From assembly GCA_958450365.1 (NCBI GenBank), contig CAUEEP010000727.1, forward strand, positions 2,237,501-2,301,500: a DNA stretch of 64,000 nt, written 5' to 3'. Both the position numbers and the translations under genes were made by a program. The first letter of the stretch is position 1; the number at the start of each line of letters is the position of its first letter. Positions 1 through 11,668 of this stretch are shown here, in pieces. The stretch comes from Mesorhabditis belari (taxonomy: Eukaryota; Nematoda; Chromadorea; Rhabditida; Rhabditidae). A model generated the notes under the pieces. It saw nothing but the letters and a program-made list of their open reading frames with translations, did no database searches and was not told the DNA's origin.

Positions 1-200
1 TGAGGCAAATTTTAAGGAAACAATGAGCTGAAGACAAAACTTTGCGATTGATTCGATCTAAAGTTGACTTTGACTCAAGCTTCTTCCGGAAAAGTTGCGC
101 TATTAGAGATTTTAGAATACAAATCTAAAATCAATATAATAATATGTCAAGGGTTTAAATATGTAACTTTGAAATTGAATCTAACATCGAAATCCTTGAG

Positions 201-3200
201 GTGATCGATTCTCGTGGCTGTCCAAGCGGGTCGCCCCTTCTTGCTCCATTCACTCGATCCTCGGACAATGCGGTAAGACTTTTAACTTTAAAAATCAAAT
301 TTCTTCACTTATTAAAGAAAGAAAAGTGGTAATCCAAGAACCCAAGAAGGAAAGTCTTTCTTTTAAGTACACTTACACAGTACACAGCACAGTACAGTAC
401 ACAGCACAGTACAGTACACAGTACACAGTACAAGTTTTTGTTCAGATCTCAACTTCAGTCATCCCGTCAATGTTTCGCTTCCCGTCCACGACGACGCTCA
501 CTGTCGAATGCGCCATTCAGATTTGTGGCCAGGATGAGAGTTGCAGGGTGGGCTTTGAAGGATTTCAAACAAAATATATAAATGTTTTTAATACGATTTC
601 AAACAGAATATCAGAACAGAATATAAAAATATCAGCCAGCTATTAGGTTGATGCAAAAGTCTTTTTCATTTTTTTCGTACTTCCGTTAAAAAGTAACAAA
701 TGCACCAATTGAACAACGGTTTATTGCATTCGAAAGGCCAATTATTTTTCTGCAAAATGACATTAAAACGAGTTTAAAATGTCTTATGTTTAGATTTTTT
801 TGAGAGCCTGAAGTCGGGTAGTCAAAAAAGGCGACGGCTCGATGATGCATTTTAGACGCTTTAGCTAAGGAAACCAATCTTGATGTTAATAAATAAAAGA
901 TAGAGCACAAAAAGTTAGATATTTTTTCAGATTTTCAGAGAAATTGATTCAGCCAATTTCTTTATAGAGGTTTTTATAGATTTTTATGAAAAACCCGTTT
1001 TCACTCTCGAATTTGCTTGAAAGTGAACCCAAATTGACTTAAAAAGATGGGAAATTCAACAATAAACACTTTTCATTTAGAGCAAACCATAGGTTAATTG
1101 ATGACTTTGTTATTTTTCAAAAGAGGTACGAAAAAAATGAAAAAGACTTTTGCATCAACCTAATAGAAATAGCTGCAAAATGCTAGAAGTTCCTTTAAAA
1201 GAAAACAAAAACAAAAAGCTAGATCAGGGACTGAACCCTGACCTTGTGAGTGGAAGTCATGCGCGTAAGTAATGCGTTATCCATGCAATTATGCAAGTAA
1301 TGCGTTATCCACTAGGCCACCAGCATACCTTTCACCCAGAGTTCGTCCCTTTCCCCTTAAACCAAAATCATTTTCAGCCACCTTGCTCGGTGAAAGTGAA
1401 CGTGCAAGACCGAGTCCGCTCACTTCTGAACACGGCTGAGGTTGAAGAGGTGAAAAAAGTTACGCTGACACATTTAAATATTCGAAATTTAAAACAATTC
1501 CTTTGTAAAAGCATCCAGAAAATTCTAGGATTCGATCGAAGAGGTGCTTTTTGTGTCAATAACGGTCACTGTTCGAGACGATTCGATTTCTGAGGCTCCG
1601 CTGGCAAGTGGTAAGTTGAAAGGAAATCGAACAGGATAAAAATTGAGCCTGGAATCGAATAGAATTATGGGTATCTTGGCGTAGTCGCTACTTCTCTGCA
1701 CTGTTTTGTGCTATTAATATAATGTGCGCTTTGGTGTCAGGCGATAGCTTTTGACTCTACTATTTTTAAAAAGAAAGACTACGCAATGATACAGATTTAA
1801 CGGTAAATCTTTAGCCGAACGATCCGAGAAAGACTTAGAGTTGATCGTGCCGATTAAAGAAAACGTGCCGTGCTTGTGGAAAGACGAGGATCTTTTCGTT
1901 TACGCGTGCGTGATCTTGGGAGCTGGTTGGTTATAGAAAATTTGATATAAAATAGATCTTAAATCAAAATTCTTTAGGATTTGTATTGGGCACATTATTT
2001 AATTTGATGTGCTGTTGCATTTGGATGAGAAGACGGGAGAAGAAACGGGAAATGAAAGCGATCCATCGGAAACGAATTGACACTGATTATTGGATCGCCG
2101 AACCGCACACCGTACCAAAGAATGGTTGATTACTATAATCTTGCTTCGAAATTCTCTCTAATAATCTATTCTGATCGGATGCTTAAAACAATTCAATCAT
2201 TGCCATTAATATTTCAGTCTCCTCTGCACATCCCAGCTACTACGAGGTATCCCGGCGACTCTCGAATGCATCTTATGCTTCGGTTAAGGTAAGCTTATTT
2301 TTTCTTTTAGAATACCACAAAATCTCAGTTTTCTCGAATAGCTGTATCTAATTTATCTATGAACTAGTAAACTGAAGTAAAGCATTCAGCAGATTAGTCT
2401 GCATATCAAAAAAATGGAAAGCGCAGTAGTGTATTGGGTTGGTGAATTGAAAACTGCCGGCTATTGTCATATGTGACAGTTTGAGCATTTTCTTCAAAAG
2501 AAACCCATTTGGTGTCAATGGAAAAGTTGTAGAGAATCTAAAATGAAGCTTATATCCAAATTTTCAGAACGATTCAAAAACTGGTTCTCAAGAAATGCCA
2601 AATTTACGAATTTTCACAAAACTCGCATTTTAAGCGAAACTACTAAGTGTATCTTTTTGGAAATTTGGCTATAAGCCTAATTTTTGATTCTCTACAACTT
2701 TTCTATTGACACCAAAATGGGTTTCTTTTGTAGAAAGTGCTCAAACTGGGACATCTCCAGTCCTCGATTTTTGAGTCTCACACTTGTCTCACACACAAAC
2801 CAAAATCCTACTACGAAAGAGGAATCCGCAAATTGCCTGTAAAATGGGCAGAAGTCGTCAATAATAATGGGGATTATTTGGAATGAATTCATGGTTTTAT
2901 GTTGAATAAATTTTAGTTCAAAGTCCGGCAGTTTTCAATACATCAACCCAATAGTATGTCGACCGTAAACACGATAGAAACCATTAGCGATTGCAATCTT
3001 CATCTCTAATTACTTACTAAGTTATTATAAAGATAAAAGCTATACTTGTTTTAATTTTTGTTGATGCTGGGACACCTTCTTTCTGTAGTACTTTAAAAAA
3101 ATCGGCAAATCGATGCGCCTCCTTGCTTACAAGTAACAAACTTACAAATAACTTTGCAACAAACAAGTGTGCAATCTGAATATAAGATAAAAAAAAAGAT

Positions 3201-3728
3201 GAAAAACATGAAACCAACTTGCACTCCAATCACAAAAATTAGTTTGAAACTGAAAGGGATTGCATAGAATGTTCCATCCATTGACCAACAATCATTCTAA
3301 AGCAAATTCCTATGTGGAAAATAAAAATTCCTTACTTTTGCCAGTTTCTCGTGTCCCCAGTCAAACATAAAAAGCTGAAATGTCTCTTGTTTGAGAATCG
3401 TCCCACCCGTCCGGCTCCTCCAATTCCCCATCGAGACTACGGTGTCCCGCCATCGATCTCCGCTCAAACAGCATCCATTCACGCATCGCAACTCTCTGAT
3501 TATGCTGGTCAGTGAAGAAAACGAGGCTATGCTTTAAAACAAAGCTTACAATTATCTAGAAATCTAGCTCAACTATCTAGCTCAACAATTCCAGGGAGTC
3601 GAGCCAGCAGCGACGGGAGAGAGTACGCGAGTTGCGGAGTCACCGGCAGCACTTTCCTCTCGCATTCGACGACGGTGGAGACGGATTTGGATAGCCCTGG
3701 ATCGAATCAAACAGTCTCCTATCACTAA
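201..3728 (+). CDS. ZP-domain transmembrane protein (cuticlin-like), 5' end missing
   Basis: Exons joined by phase: 201-272, 446-547, 1378-1458, 1529-1610, 1815-1925, 1978-2124, 2218-2288, 3396-3507 and 3595-3728 (TAA), giving 303 visible residues. The first visible exon reads IDSRGCPSGSPLLAPF. The next carries the typical ZP C-terminal strand VECAIQICG with spaced cysteines (ESCR, then PPCSV). A linker with the hydrophilic stretch AERSEKDLELIVP leads to one membrane span around LFVYACVILGAGFVLG, then a Cys/Arg-rich inner border (LMCCCIWMRRREKKRE) and a cytoplasmic tail of about 140 residues with a proline patch (RPTRPAPPIPHRDYG). ZP proteins polymerise in apical matrices such as cuticle. The N-terminal part lies before the window, so other domains are unknown. 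The third-to-fourth exon junction is the least certain; the other phases agree. Confidence 0.8.
641..1165. mobile_element. Mariner-like MITE in ZP gene intron
   Basis: A 525-bp element bounded by TA, with inverted ends of about 38 bp (TTAGGTTGATGCAAAAGTC on the left, its complement on the right). The ends resemble mariner (irritans-type) termini. The interior contains a block (about 780-905) that recurs at 63520-63680, next to a related element. No intact transposase is present. Confidence 0.8.
1205..1320 (-). pseudogene. tRNA-like fragment with duplicated D arm
   Basis: The minus strand reads GGCCTAGTGGATAACGC, like a D arm, and ends in a T-arm-like GGTCAGGGTTCAGTCCCTG. A stretch containing GTGGATAACGCATTACTT occurs twice, so the body is too long to fold as a tRNA. 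It is one of about twelve tRNA-like pieces in the window and lies inside a ZP gene intron. Confidence 0.55.
2432..2953. mobile_element. MITE family C, copy 1
   Basis: A 522-bp element flanked by TA with inverted ends TTGGGTTGGTGAATTGAAAA / complement. It lies in the intron before the last two ZP exons. Two further full copies occur at 29760-30281 (opposite orientation) and 50015-50545. The TA flank and the end sequence fit a Tc1/mariner non-autonomous element. Confidence 0.85.
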
Positions 3729-3946
3729 AGAAATCATATATCAATGTATGCAGATTTTGTCTTAAAAAGAAACGGAATCTTTAAAATTATCATAATTTTG
3801 AGGATCATCGCCACATTTTTTTCTTCCTTTGCCTCTCGATTCGTTTTTCAATTCAATTCAAAGTTTCTTTTCGAATTTTTGTGACTGTTAAACGGGTTTT
3901 CCATCATCATAAACACAATACGCCCATTCACGATTCAATTTTTTTT

Positions 3947-4400
3947 TCTAAAAATTGAATGGGATTGAAAAATTGGGGATTGAATCGGAGACGATCAAAG
4001 ATAATGTGATAATGATTAGAGTGATTACTGCGATTTCTTTTCTAAAAATTGAATATTTTAGCAAAGCTACCGTAATCTTTTCTTCAAATTGTGCCGATTT
4101 TTCCTTAATTTTCATCTCATTCGATTTACAATTTGATTTTGAGCAAAAGCAGAAGGAAAGATTACGGTAAATTTGCCAAATTATCAATGAGAAATCGCAG
4201 TAATCACTCTAATCATTATCACATTATCTTTGATCGTCTCCGATTAAATCCCCAATTCAATTCAATCCATTCAATTCAATCCATTCAATTCAATCCCATT
4301 CAATTCAATCCATTCAATTCAATCCATTCAATTCAATCCATTCAATTCAATCCCATTCAATTCAATCCATTCAATCCCAATTTTTCATTTCATTTACCGA
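3947..4400. repeat. Inverted-repeat element plus ATTCAATTCAATCC satellite
   Basis: The arms 3972-4035 and 4191-4254 are near-perfect inverted copies (about 62 bp, starting GGGGATTGAATCGGAGACG). Inside sit two inward-facing ACCGTAATCTTT-type motifs. The right arm runs into a tandem array of CCATTCAATTCAAT units (4255-4378). No gene is seen in 3729-5306. The rest is low-complexity, with a G-rich patch at 4751-4782. Confidence 0.7.
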
Positions 4401-5306
4401 TCATCTCGTCTTTCTCTAGTCTTTTTCTTTCTCTTGCGAAACGAAACTTGTTGCCAGCTTTAGATTTGTCATTTTTTGTACTTAAGAAAATAAAATTATA
4501 GGATAAAAGAAATTGGGAAGTGAAGGAGTGAAATCAAGAAGAATGGGTCAAAGTGTTTCAAAACATTTCCGCCAATTTAGATCATCGAACTGCTCTCTGT
4601 TTGTTTAACCAATCAAAATGGAAAAATTGTCGCGGAGTTTCGTACGAAAATCGCCATGCCCCCGACCACATTTTTGATATACAGAAATAAACTGCTCTAT
4701 GCGTTCCCCAACTTACAGCATCAAAATAAAAACGATACTTTCCCTATAACGGGGAGGGGGAATTTATCGGGGGGAGGGAACTTTTTCCCCTGCCAGTGCT
4801 AGTCCGCGATGCGCGACCGGGAAGTGATCTGCGTCACACCGTGTTTTTTTAAAGGCGCCGAAAACCACGTGACGCGCAGAGAACACACAGAAAAACAAAT
4901 TTACTGCAAATTTGCGCAATCGATTGGAGTTATTAATTTTATTGAGTTTACCAATTGGAACAAAGTTATGGACCTTGAAAGCACAGGAATTGCCTTCAAA
5001 GCCCTTTTGGCTTGTTTCGAAATTCAAAAACCTTTTCAAATTGAGCTTTATTTTCCCAAAGAGCACAAAATACACGCCAGAAATGATACGCGACCAAAGT
5101 CTCAGACTCAAACAATTTGTTTTCACTCTTTTCTCTCAAAACACAAACAAACGAAAGGGGTTGATATGGAGAGATAAACACAGCAAGTCTACCTTTTAAA
5201 AAGAGAGATACACACAGCAAAGTCTACCTTTTAAAAAGAGAGATACACACAGCAAAGTCTACCTTTTAAAAACAACACTTTCAAACGATTTTTGTTTCAA
5301 AAAAAG

Positions 5307-6677
5307 ATGGCTTTATTTTTAAATATTATATTCTCGTTTCTGATGCTTTTTGCGAGTCGATCGACATCGATTCAAAATGCCGGCCTTTCCACACATGTTC
5401 TCGATATATCACTGGTTCGTTTGAAATGCATAAAGCTTATGAAACTTTTGAGACACAAAACTTGTTAACACAAATAGGATTAGTTACCGTAATCTTTCCT
5501 TGCAATTAGAGCATTTATAATTAGAATTTCTGAATTTTCTACTCAAAACACTCCTTAAATCCGAGTTTGAATTGATAGACTCAATAAAATGAATAGCTTC
5601 AATTGATTGCTATTGGAACCGTATTGGAACCGTATTGGAACCGTATTGGAACCGTATTGGAACCATATTAGAACTTAATAGGATCCGTATTGGAACCGTA
5701 TTGGAACCGTATTGGAACCATATTAGAACTTAATAGGAACCGTATTGGAACCGTATTGGAACCGTATTGGAACCGTATTGGAACCGTATTGGAACCATAT
5801 TAGAACTTAATAGGATCCGTATTGGAACCGTATTGGAACCGTATTGGAACCATATTAGAACTTAATAGGAACCGTATTGGAACCGTATCGGAACCATATT
5901 AGAACCGAATAGGAACCGTATTGGAGCTTCAATTGATTGCTTCAATTGATTGCTTCAATTGATTGCTTCAATTGATTGCTTCAATTGATTGCTTCAATTG
6001 ATTGCTTCAATTGATTGCTTCAATTGATTGCTTCAATTGATTGCTTCAATTGATTGCTTCAATTGATTGATTGCCTGATCCTGAAACGCCCGGCTACAGA
6101 TTTACAACTAAATATCTTCTTTTTATATCATTTATTATGCAAAACTTGTTAACAAAGAGGATTAGTTACACCTTGTAAATCACTTTGTAAAGTGAGTGTT
6201 CTTTGTGCGGCCGCGTAATCGCTCGCCGCCTGGCGCCCGCTCCTAATAGATACCAGTTCCAACCAGCTTCCTCAAATTTCAGGGAAAACCCGGACAAGAC
6301 ATTGAAGTGAAAACGTATCATCTCGAGAATGAAACATGGGATTTAATTGGGAAAAAGTTGGCGTTCGAAAGTTTTGTTTTGATAGAAGAAATTGCAGCAA
6401 AACTGATTCAAACGGTCGAATCTCTTCAGCCTTGTTTCTCGAAGGGAAAGAATCGAAATTCTCGAATGGTCTCTATAAACTTCGATTTGAGATTGGAAAA
6501 TATTATGAGGAAAAAGGAATTCTGACATTTTATCCATACGTAGAGGTGGGTTTGACAAAAAATGAAAGAAAATCGACGAAATTTTAGATATTTTTCAAGA
6601 TCGACGACTCGAGTCAACACTTTCATGTTCCTTTAACACTCAGTCCCTTTGGATATTCCACGTATAAAGGGCAATAA
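5307..6677 (+). CDS. Secreted 5-hydroxyisourate hydrolase / transthyretin family protein
   Basis: Four exons: 5307-5414, 6283-6356, 6398-6545 and 6600-6677 (TAA), 135 residues in total. Residues 1-22 form a signal peptide (MALFLNIIFSFLMLFAS). The mature protein opens with GLSTHVLDISLGKPGQDI, which carries the first active-site His. KTDSNGRI carries the conserved Arg. LYKLRFEIGKYY and FYPYVEI are the core strands, and HFHVPLTLSPFGYSTY carries the second catalytic His. Enzymes of this family hydrolyse 5-hydroxyisourate in urate breakdown. The family usually ends Tyr-Arg-Gly-Ser; this protein ends Tyr-Lys-Gly-Gln, so activity is likely but not certain. Intron 2 is only 41 bp. Intron 1 (868 bp) is mostly minisatellite. 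AATAAA overlaps the stop codon. Confidence 0.9.
5611..5924 (+). repeat. Minisatellite, 11-bp unit ATTGGAACCGT
   Basis: More than 20 copies of ATTGGAACCGT interspersed with the variants ATTAGAACTTA and ATAGGATCCGT, forming a higher-order pattern. It lies in intron 1 of the hydrolase gene. Confidence 0.9.
5925..6072 (+). repeat. Minisatellite, 13-bp unit GCTTCAATTGATT
   Basis: About eleven near-identical 13-bp copies directly follow the previous array in intron 1 of the hydrolase gene. The array is a simple tandem repeat and codes for nothing. Confidence 0.9.
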
Positions 6678-6797
6678 AATATTTGAAATTTTTTCATTTG
6701 CATCTCAATTTAAGCACAAAAAACCCTCTCGTAAAAGTGAAGAAAAGAAAAATGCAGAATAAAGGAGTGTTTTCAGGGTGAAATACGTAAATTTACC

Positions 6798-7066
6798 TAC
6801 CGTAAATACTGTAATAGTACTCCACCGCCCTCGTACAGTCGCGTGGTCGCGTAGTCGTTTTAGTATTTCATTTTGTTCAAAGCGCCCTTACTTTCAAAAA
6901 ATGCGTCTTTGGTATCAAAAAATAGCTGAAATTCAGGGCTATTTTTTGATACCTAAGCGCGCATTGTAGCATAAACCAGTGTCGAGAAAAACGCGTCCAA
7001 AGCTAGACTACGCAACGCTCCGCACCGTCATTATGGGGCTGGGGTACTATTACAGTATTTACGGTA
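6798..7066. mobile_element. MITE family B, copy 1
   Basis: A 269-bp element with ends TACCGTAAATACTGTAATAG and its complement. The interior has a second inverted pair (GGTATCAAAAAATAGCT / AGCTATTTTTTGATACC). A copy about 90% alike occurs at 23284-23548 in an intron of the PAN-ZP gene. Confidence 0.85.
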
Positions 7067-7321
7067 ATTGCAAATGGAAATTTTCATTTTCATCAAGGTC
7101 CATAAACTTCTGAAGCAAAATCCAAAATCTATGACCACAAATTGGAGGTATCTAGTAAGTGAGTTCAGTCAAAAACTAGCAGATTTACCCCTATTTAGGA
7201 GTATTGCATTACGTGTTAAAAAACACATTTATTCACACGAATAATATGCTAAAAACAATACACAAGCACAACCCCCAAGCCCTAAATGTAGAAAAGAAGG
7301 AATATATATGGACAGAAGAGA

Positions 7322-7400
7322 ACCAATAATCTAGCTGGATTGAATCCTCGACCTCCCGACTAAGCTACAAGACTCTTAGCCAGTCAGCCATGGCGGTCAT
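7322..7400 (-). pseudogene. tRNA-like sequence
   Basis: The minus strand reads GACCGCCATGGCTGACTGG, then a D-arm-like CTGGCTAAGAG and a T-arm-like GTCGAGGATTCAATCC. Acceptor-stem halves do not pair and no clean anticodon arm is seen. It is more likely a tRNA-derived repeat than a gene. Confidence 0.5.
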
Positions 7401-7422
7401 GTGAGGGGATAGAATAAAATAT

Positions 7423-7839
7423 ACCGAATTTTCTCTAATAGTAGTGCACCGTGAGCGTTGCCTAAATTGCTCGAAAAGTATCCTTATCTAAACTATCTAA
7501 AAATTTACTTATTTCTTTGTCTATTATTAGAATATGATTCTCTTGAGTAATGAATTGTTGGCTGTTAGATATACCGATAGAACGATAGAATAGAATACCG
7601 TATTACCGTACGATAGAATACCGTACTCTCTCTAATAGTAGTGCACCCTGAGCGTTGCCAGATTGCTCGAAATCTCGAAAAGCGCTTATGAGAACCTATT
7701 GATGTGCGGTCGGAAAATGTAGCTGACGATGAGATCTAGTGGGGGATTAGAGTGTTGAGCTTCTGCAAAAGCTTAGAAACCGTAAAATAGTCACCAACTC
7801 GGCTCGCCGGGGTGCACTACTATTAGAGAAAATACGGTA
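7423..7839. mobile_element. MITE family A: full copy 7619-7839 plus fragment 7423-7475
   Basis: The full copy has ends TACCGTACTCTCTCTAATAG / complement around an interior shared with 17991-18198 and 55638-55858. A left-end fragment at 7423-7475 precedes it. The sequence between (7476-7618) is also duplicated, next to the copy at 17991. Intergenic 6678-8997 otherwise holds a repeat pair (8466-8527 / 8643-8714) and a hairpin, with no gene seen. Confidence 0.75.
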
Positions 7840-8715
7840 ATAGGAAAGTACTGACCGGATAAACTAGATAAAATGACTTTCGGGAAGTGGGCTGAAAGGT
7901 TTTCTTCATCATTTTCCGATTTTCAGATAAATTTCTTCGATTTCCTTTCGATTTCCTGTTTTAAAACGTTTTTAAATTTTCTTTGAAAAGCTTTTCTCCA
8001 CAATCAGATATGAGAAAAATGGATGGATGGAGGGAATTGTTGTTGTTTCGGGGGCAAAGATAATGGAATGACAACATATCAGAAAGCTATTCGAAATGGG
8101 ATGTGGGAGGGACTTCAGGTCAAAGCTTTCAGACGCCACTTAACGAAGAATAGTCATCATTTCCATTGAAAAAGATTCATTTCCGTTTGAATTTATGCAT
8201 TCTTTTCCTTTCTCAACGAGTACTGTAGTTTTAATTGTCTGTCGTGTTTTCTAAAACGTTTCGAAACTATCATAAACTTCGTCAACTTGTTGCAAAGATA
8301 TCGATCAGACAAGTGTAGTTAGCCTGAGCACTAGAGTATGTTCCTTAAGTAATTACTCGAGTAAACTTTGTATGAGCAATTTCTACTCGATTAATCGACC
8401 TTTTTTGGTCGAGTAACTACGAGCAATCCTCTTTACATTGAATAAGTAAATTGAATATCTTTATATTTGAAGGGAATTTGTGACCAAATCATTTAAACAA
8501 CTGAATATCTATAAAACGAGTCAACTATTTTACATTTTACATACATTTCCCATTCCCATTTTACATACATACACTTACATTCCCATTTTACATACATACA
8601 CTTTACATACATTTCCCATCAAATCATTTAAACAGCTGAATATCTTTACATTTGAAGGGAATTTCCCATCAAATCATTTAAACAACTGAATATCTATAAA
8701 ACGAGTCAACTATTG

Positions 8716-8796
8716 TAACTGAAGTAAAATTACAGTAGTTTTGAGGAGACACGTAAAACCTTACGTGTCTCCTTAAAACTCTTGTAATTTTATTTC
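8716..8796. repeat. Hairpin around ACACGTAAAACCTTACGTGT
   Basis: An imperfect 80-bp palindrome with arms AATTACAGTAGTTTTGAGGA and complement, about 200 bp before the next start codon. It may be a small MITE remnant. There is no evidence that it is regulatory. Confidence 0.6.
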
Positions 8797-8997
8797 TAAT
8801 TTTATCTAACCTTTGCTTAATCCGATTCTATGAGATCGAAAGATACAAAATTGAATAGATTAGACAAAATGTAGAGGCAAGATTACGGTAATATTAAATA
8901 AGATTACTCTACTTTCCAAAAGATTACTCTAGTTCAGACTTTGCATTATGATCATTTGATTTCACTAACCTAATAAAACAAAAAGAATTTGCAGGCA

Positions 8998-11668
8998 ATG
9001 TCGAGGTTGAGCCTCTGGTCATGCTTCACTCCGATACTCATCGTAGCGGTAAGTCAAACAGAAATTCTCAAATCAAACTTATTTTGTTAGAGCCTTGAGC
9101 TTTACCATTAGATCTTAGCTCTTTAGATTTATGACAAATTTTCGTTTGATTTTTTTCCAGGCTCAATACAACGCTCCTCCATTGCCGACAGTGGCCGCCG
9201 CTCCTCCACAGCCACAATATGGGTGAGTTGAAAGAAACAAATAGAAGAAGAAGCCCCCAATAGAAGCGTCGCGTAGTTTAACTGATTGAGCCGGTCAAAT
9301 GCTATACGAACTAGAACATTCGTAGAATTTTATCCCCCACAGCCACAATATGGGTGAGTTGAAAGAAACAAAACCCAAGATAAGATTGCAGATGGCTAGA
9401 AAATGGATTAATAGTTAAAACTCGAGAATTAGAGAGAAAGTTTCAGCGCCTCAAATCCGGTGTACAACTCGGCGGCCTCCACGTATCCATGGCTGGCTCA
9501 AAGTGTCTACGATCCGGTGATCAGTGAGTTTTCTTCACAAAATAAATTAAGATCATTACTGTATTTACTCTAATAAGTAAACTAAAATGATCGCAATTGA
9601 AAAAACTACTAATCAGAACATTGAAAAAAAAATGTATACCGTAAATACTCAAATAGAAGAAGAAGCCCCGCGATAGAAGCGTTTAATCCTGATCGAAAAG
9701 TTTAACGATACCGTAATCCCGGGATTTTCTACCGGGATTTTCTCTCATTATGTCAGAGTGAAAAGTATTCAACCTAAGTTTAACTGATTGAGCCGGTCAA
9801 ATGCTATACAAACTATAACATTAGCAGAATTTTGTGCTGATTCTAAATATGTATTGACAATCTACTGACATACTGACAGATTGTATAACTACTGATTGCT
9901 TATAACTACTGACAGATTGTAAATGACAATCTGTCAGTAGTGATAAGCGGTCTAAAGTTTTGTTAGGGTTCTGAAAATGTAGTCATTATGGAAAATTTGA
10001 TCTCATTGCGGACCTTTAGATTTTTCAAAATGCTAAAAAAGGCGATTTTTCATCATTTCTTCTATCATTTTGTTCTAAGCGCTGGTTAAAGCTGGAAATC
10101 TGTGTTATATCTCAAAAAATCACCCATCCTCTCTACTTTAATTTGATACAAAAGCACGGAGAAATAAAGATGCTAGTAACGAAATATGAGCGTTTGTTGG
10201 AAAGTAAACACTATAGACTACGCGATGCTTCTATAGCTTAGAGCTTAGATTCTATAGCTTAGATTCTATAGCTTAGATTCTATAGCTTAGATTCTATAGC
10301 TTAGATTCTATAGCTTAGATTCTATAGCTTAGATTCTATAGCTTAGATTCTATAGCTTAGATTCTATAGCTTAGCTTCTATAGCTTAGCTTCTATAGCTT
10401 AGCTTCTATAGCTTAGCTTCTATAGCTTAGCTTCTATAGCTTAGCTTCTATAGCTTAGCTTCTATAGCTTAGCTTCTATAGCTTAGCTTCTATAGCTTAG
10501 CTTCTATAGCTCAACTTCCATAGCTTCTAATAGAATATTTACGGTAGTTGAGTATAGTTTTTTTTGATGTACATATGGCAATCATGAATTCAAGATACCA
10601 TTTTCCCTTTTGCAGATCACGTGTGCACAGATGACACGAACTTCTCGTACACACCGTCGACCTCGTGGAAACACGGCGACTACAGCAGTGAGCATCATCG
10701 ACGACATCGTGAGTGCTTTGAAAATCGAAAAGTTTAACGATACCGTAATCCCGGGCTTTTCTCTCACTGTCAATGTCAGAGTGAAAAGTATTGAACCTAA
10801 GATTGAATACCTCTTCTTTAATTTGAATTGAAGAACTCTATGATATTCGAGCTTTACTGAAAAACATGAAAGTTGTAGAATCGAAAATCATAGAAAATAA
10901 TCCTTGTTTTAGTTGTAGAATTTGTAATTATAGTTGTAGAATTGAAAGTTCTAAACTTTCTCTCTCACAATCACCATTTCTAGGTCACATTCACCGTGTC
11001 ACATGCTCTCGTTTGGCGATCAAATACGAGGATCACTGTACTCGGTGTTGCCGAATTGCCGCTCAACCCGTGCCAGGAGTCAGCCCGGTTAGTGAATTAA
11101 AAAGACAACTATAAGTGAGTCTAATAGCGCTTTTAATGTCATTTTTACTGCAAACTGGGTATTTCCTTACCTTTCTTCCTTTCTCTTCCCCCTTTTATTA
11201 CCTCTTTCTTCGCTGGCTGAGAGATACGGTATAGCTCAGTGGATAGAGCATTTGCCTGGAAATCGGGGGTTCAATCCCCTCTCCGGAAGCGAAAAAGGAT
11301 GAAAAAGGTCGGGGCTTCAATCCCCTCTCCGGAAATCTTTTCTTCGTTTACTTTATTAATGATCCAAACCCAGTTTTTCTAAAGTGTGATCGTTTTTTGT
11401 AAATCGGTCTGTTATCTTTTAAAAATTATCGTAATAGAAAAGACTTTAGCTCTCCAATTTCATGATATCTCCAATTTCAATTTAATCTATTTAGCATGTC
11501 GTCAAGGGAATGATCCTCAGCCACAAGCACAAACCCGGAGACAAATCGGAGAACCGTTGCATTTGCTGTGCTCCCGAGCTTCCACCTGATCAGACCTACT
11601 ATCAGAATTCGCTCGTACAACCGGCTTATCCACAGCAAAACTATCAACAACCACAAACTGGATACTGA
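8998..11668 (+). CDS. Small secreted Cys-rich protein, function unknown
   Basis: Six phase-consistent exons: 8998-9048, 9161-9222, 9447-9523, 10616-10708, 10984-11087 and 11495-11668 (TGA), 186 residues. The start codon lies three bases after TTTGCAG, suggesting a trans-splice acceptor. Residues 1-18 form a signal peptide (MSRLSLWSCFTPILIVA). A Pro/Ala/Gln-rich stretch follows (APPLPTVAAAPPQPQYG), then a basic, Cys-bearing core (VTCSRLAIKYEDHCTRCCR) and a second CC pair (RCICCAPELPPD), ending in a Gln/Tyr/Pro-rich tail. No family is recognised. The Cys spacing suggests a small disulfide-bonded module in an extracellular, possibly cuticle-associated protein. Introns 2-4 hold duplicated fragments and a minisatellite-bearing element. 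Confidence 0.75.
9641..10545. mobile_element. Inverted-end element containing a 14-bp minisatellite
   Basis: The left end TACCGTAAATACTCAAATAG and right end CTAATAGAATATTTACGGTA are inverted copies. The interior holds about 19 units of TTCTATAGCTTAGA/C (10225-10515). A deleted derivative of the left part appears at 9243-9337 in the preceding intron. It occupies intron 3 of the Cys-rich protein gene. Confidence 0.7.
11222..11290 (+). pseudogene. Truncated tRNA-like sequence (Phe-type)
   Basis: It reads GGTATAGCTCAGTGGATAGAGC then GGGGGTTCAATCCCC, a good D arm and T arm, but only about 15 nt separate them, so the anticodon arm is incomplete. The T-arm half is repeated at 11303-11335. Related sequences are at 31098-31187 and 46258-46412. 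It lies in intron 5 of the Cys-rich protein gene. Confidence 0.6.

Noticed and set aside
326..646. 106-codon ORF on the plus strand
   Set aside because: Only 446-547 is coding (ZP exon). The rest is a CAGTACA repeat and intron read through in the same frame.
686..910. Minus-strand ORF as a mariner transposase fragment
   Set aside because: It lies inside a MITE and recurs at 63520, but shows no catalytic motif I can identify; kept as element interior only.
10225..10515. CRISPR-like regular array
   Set aside because: Units are contiguous 14-bp repeats without unique spacers, in a eukaryotic intron. The same holds for the arrays at 5611, 21957, 41995 and 59888.
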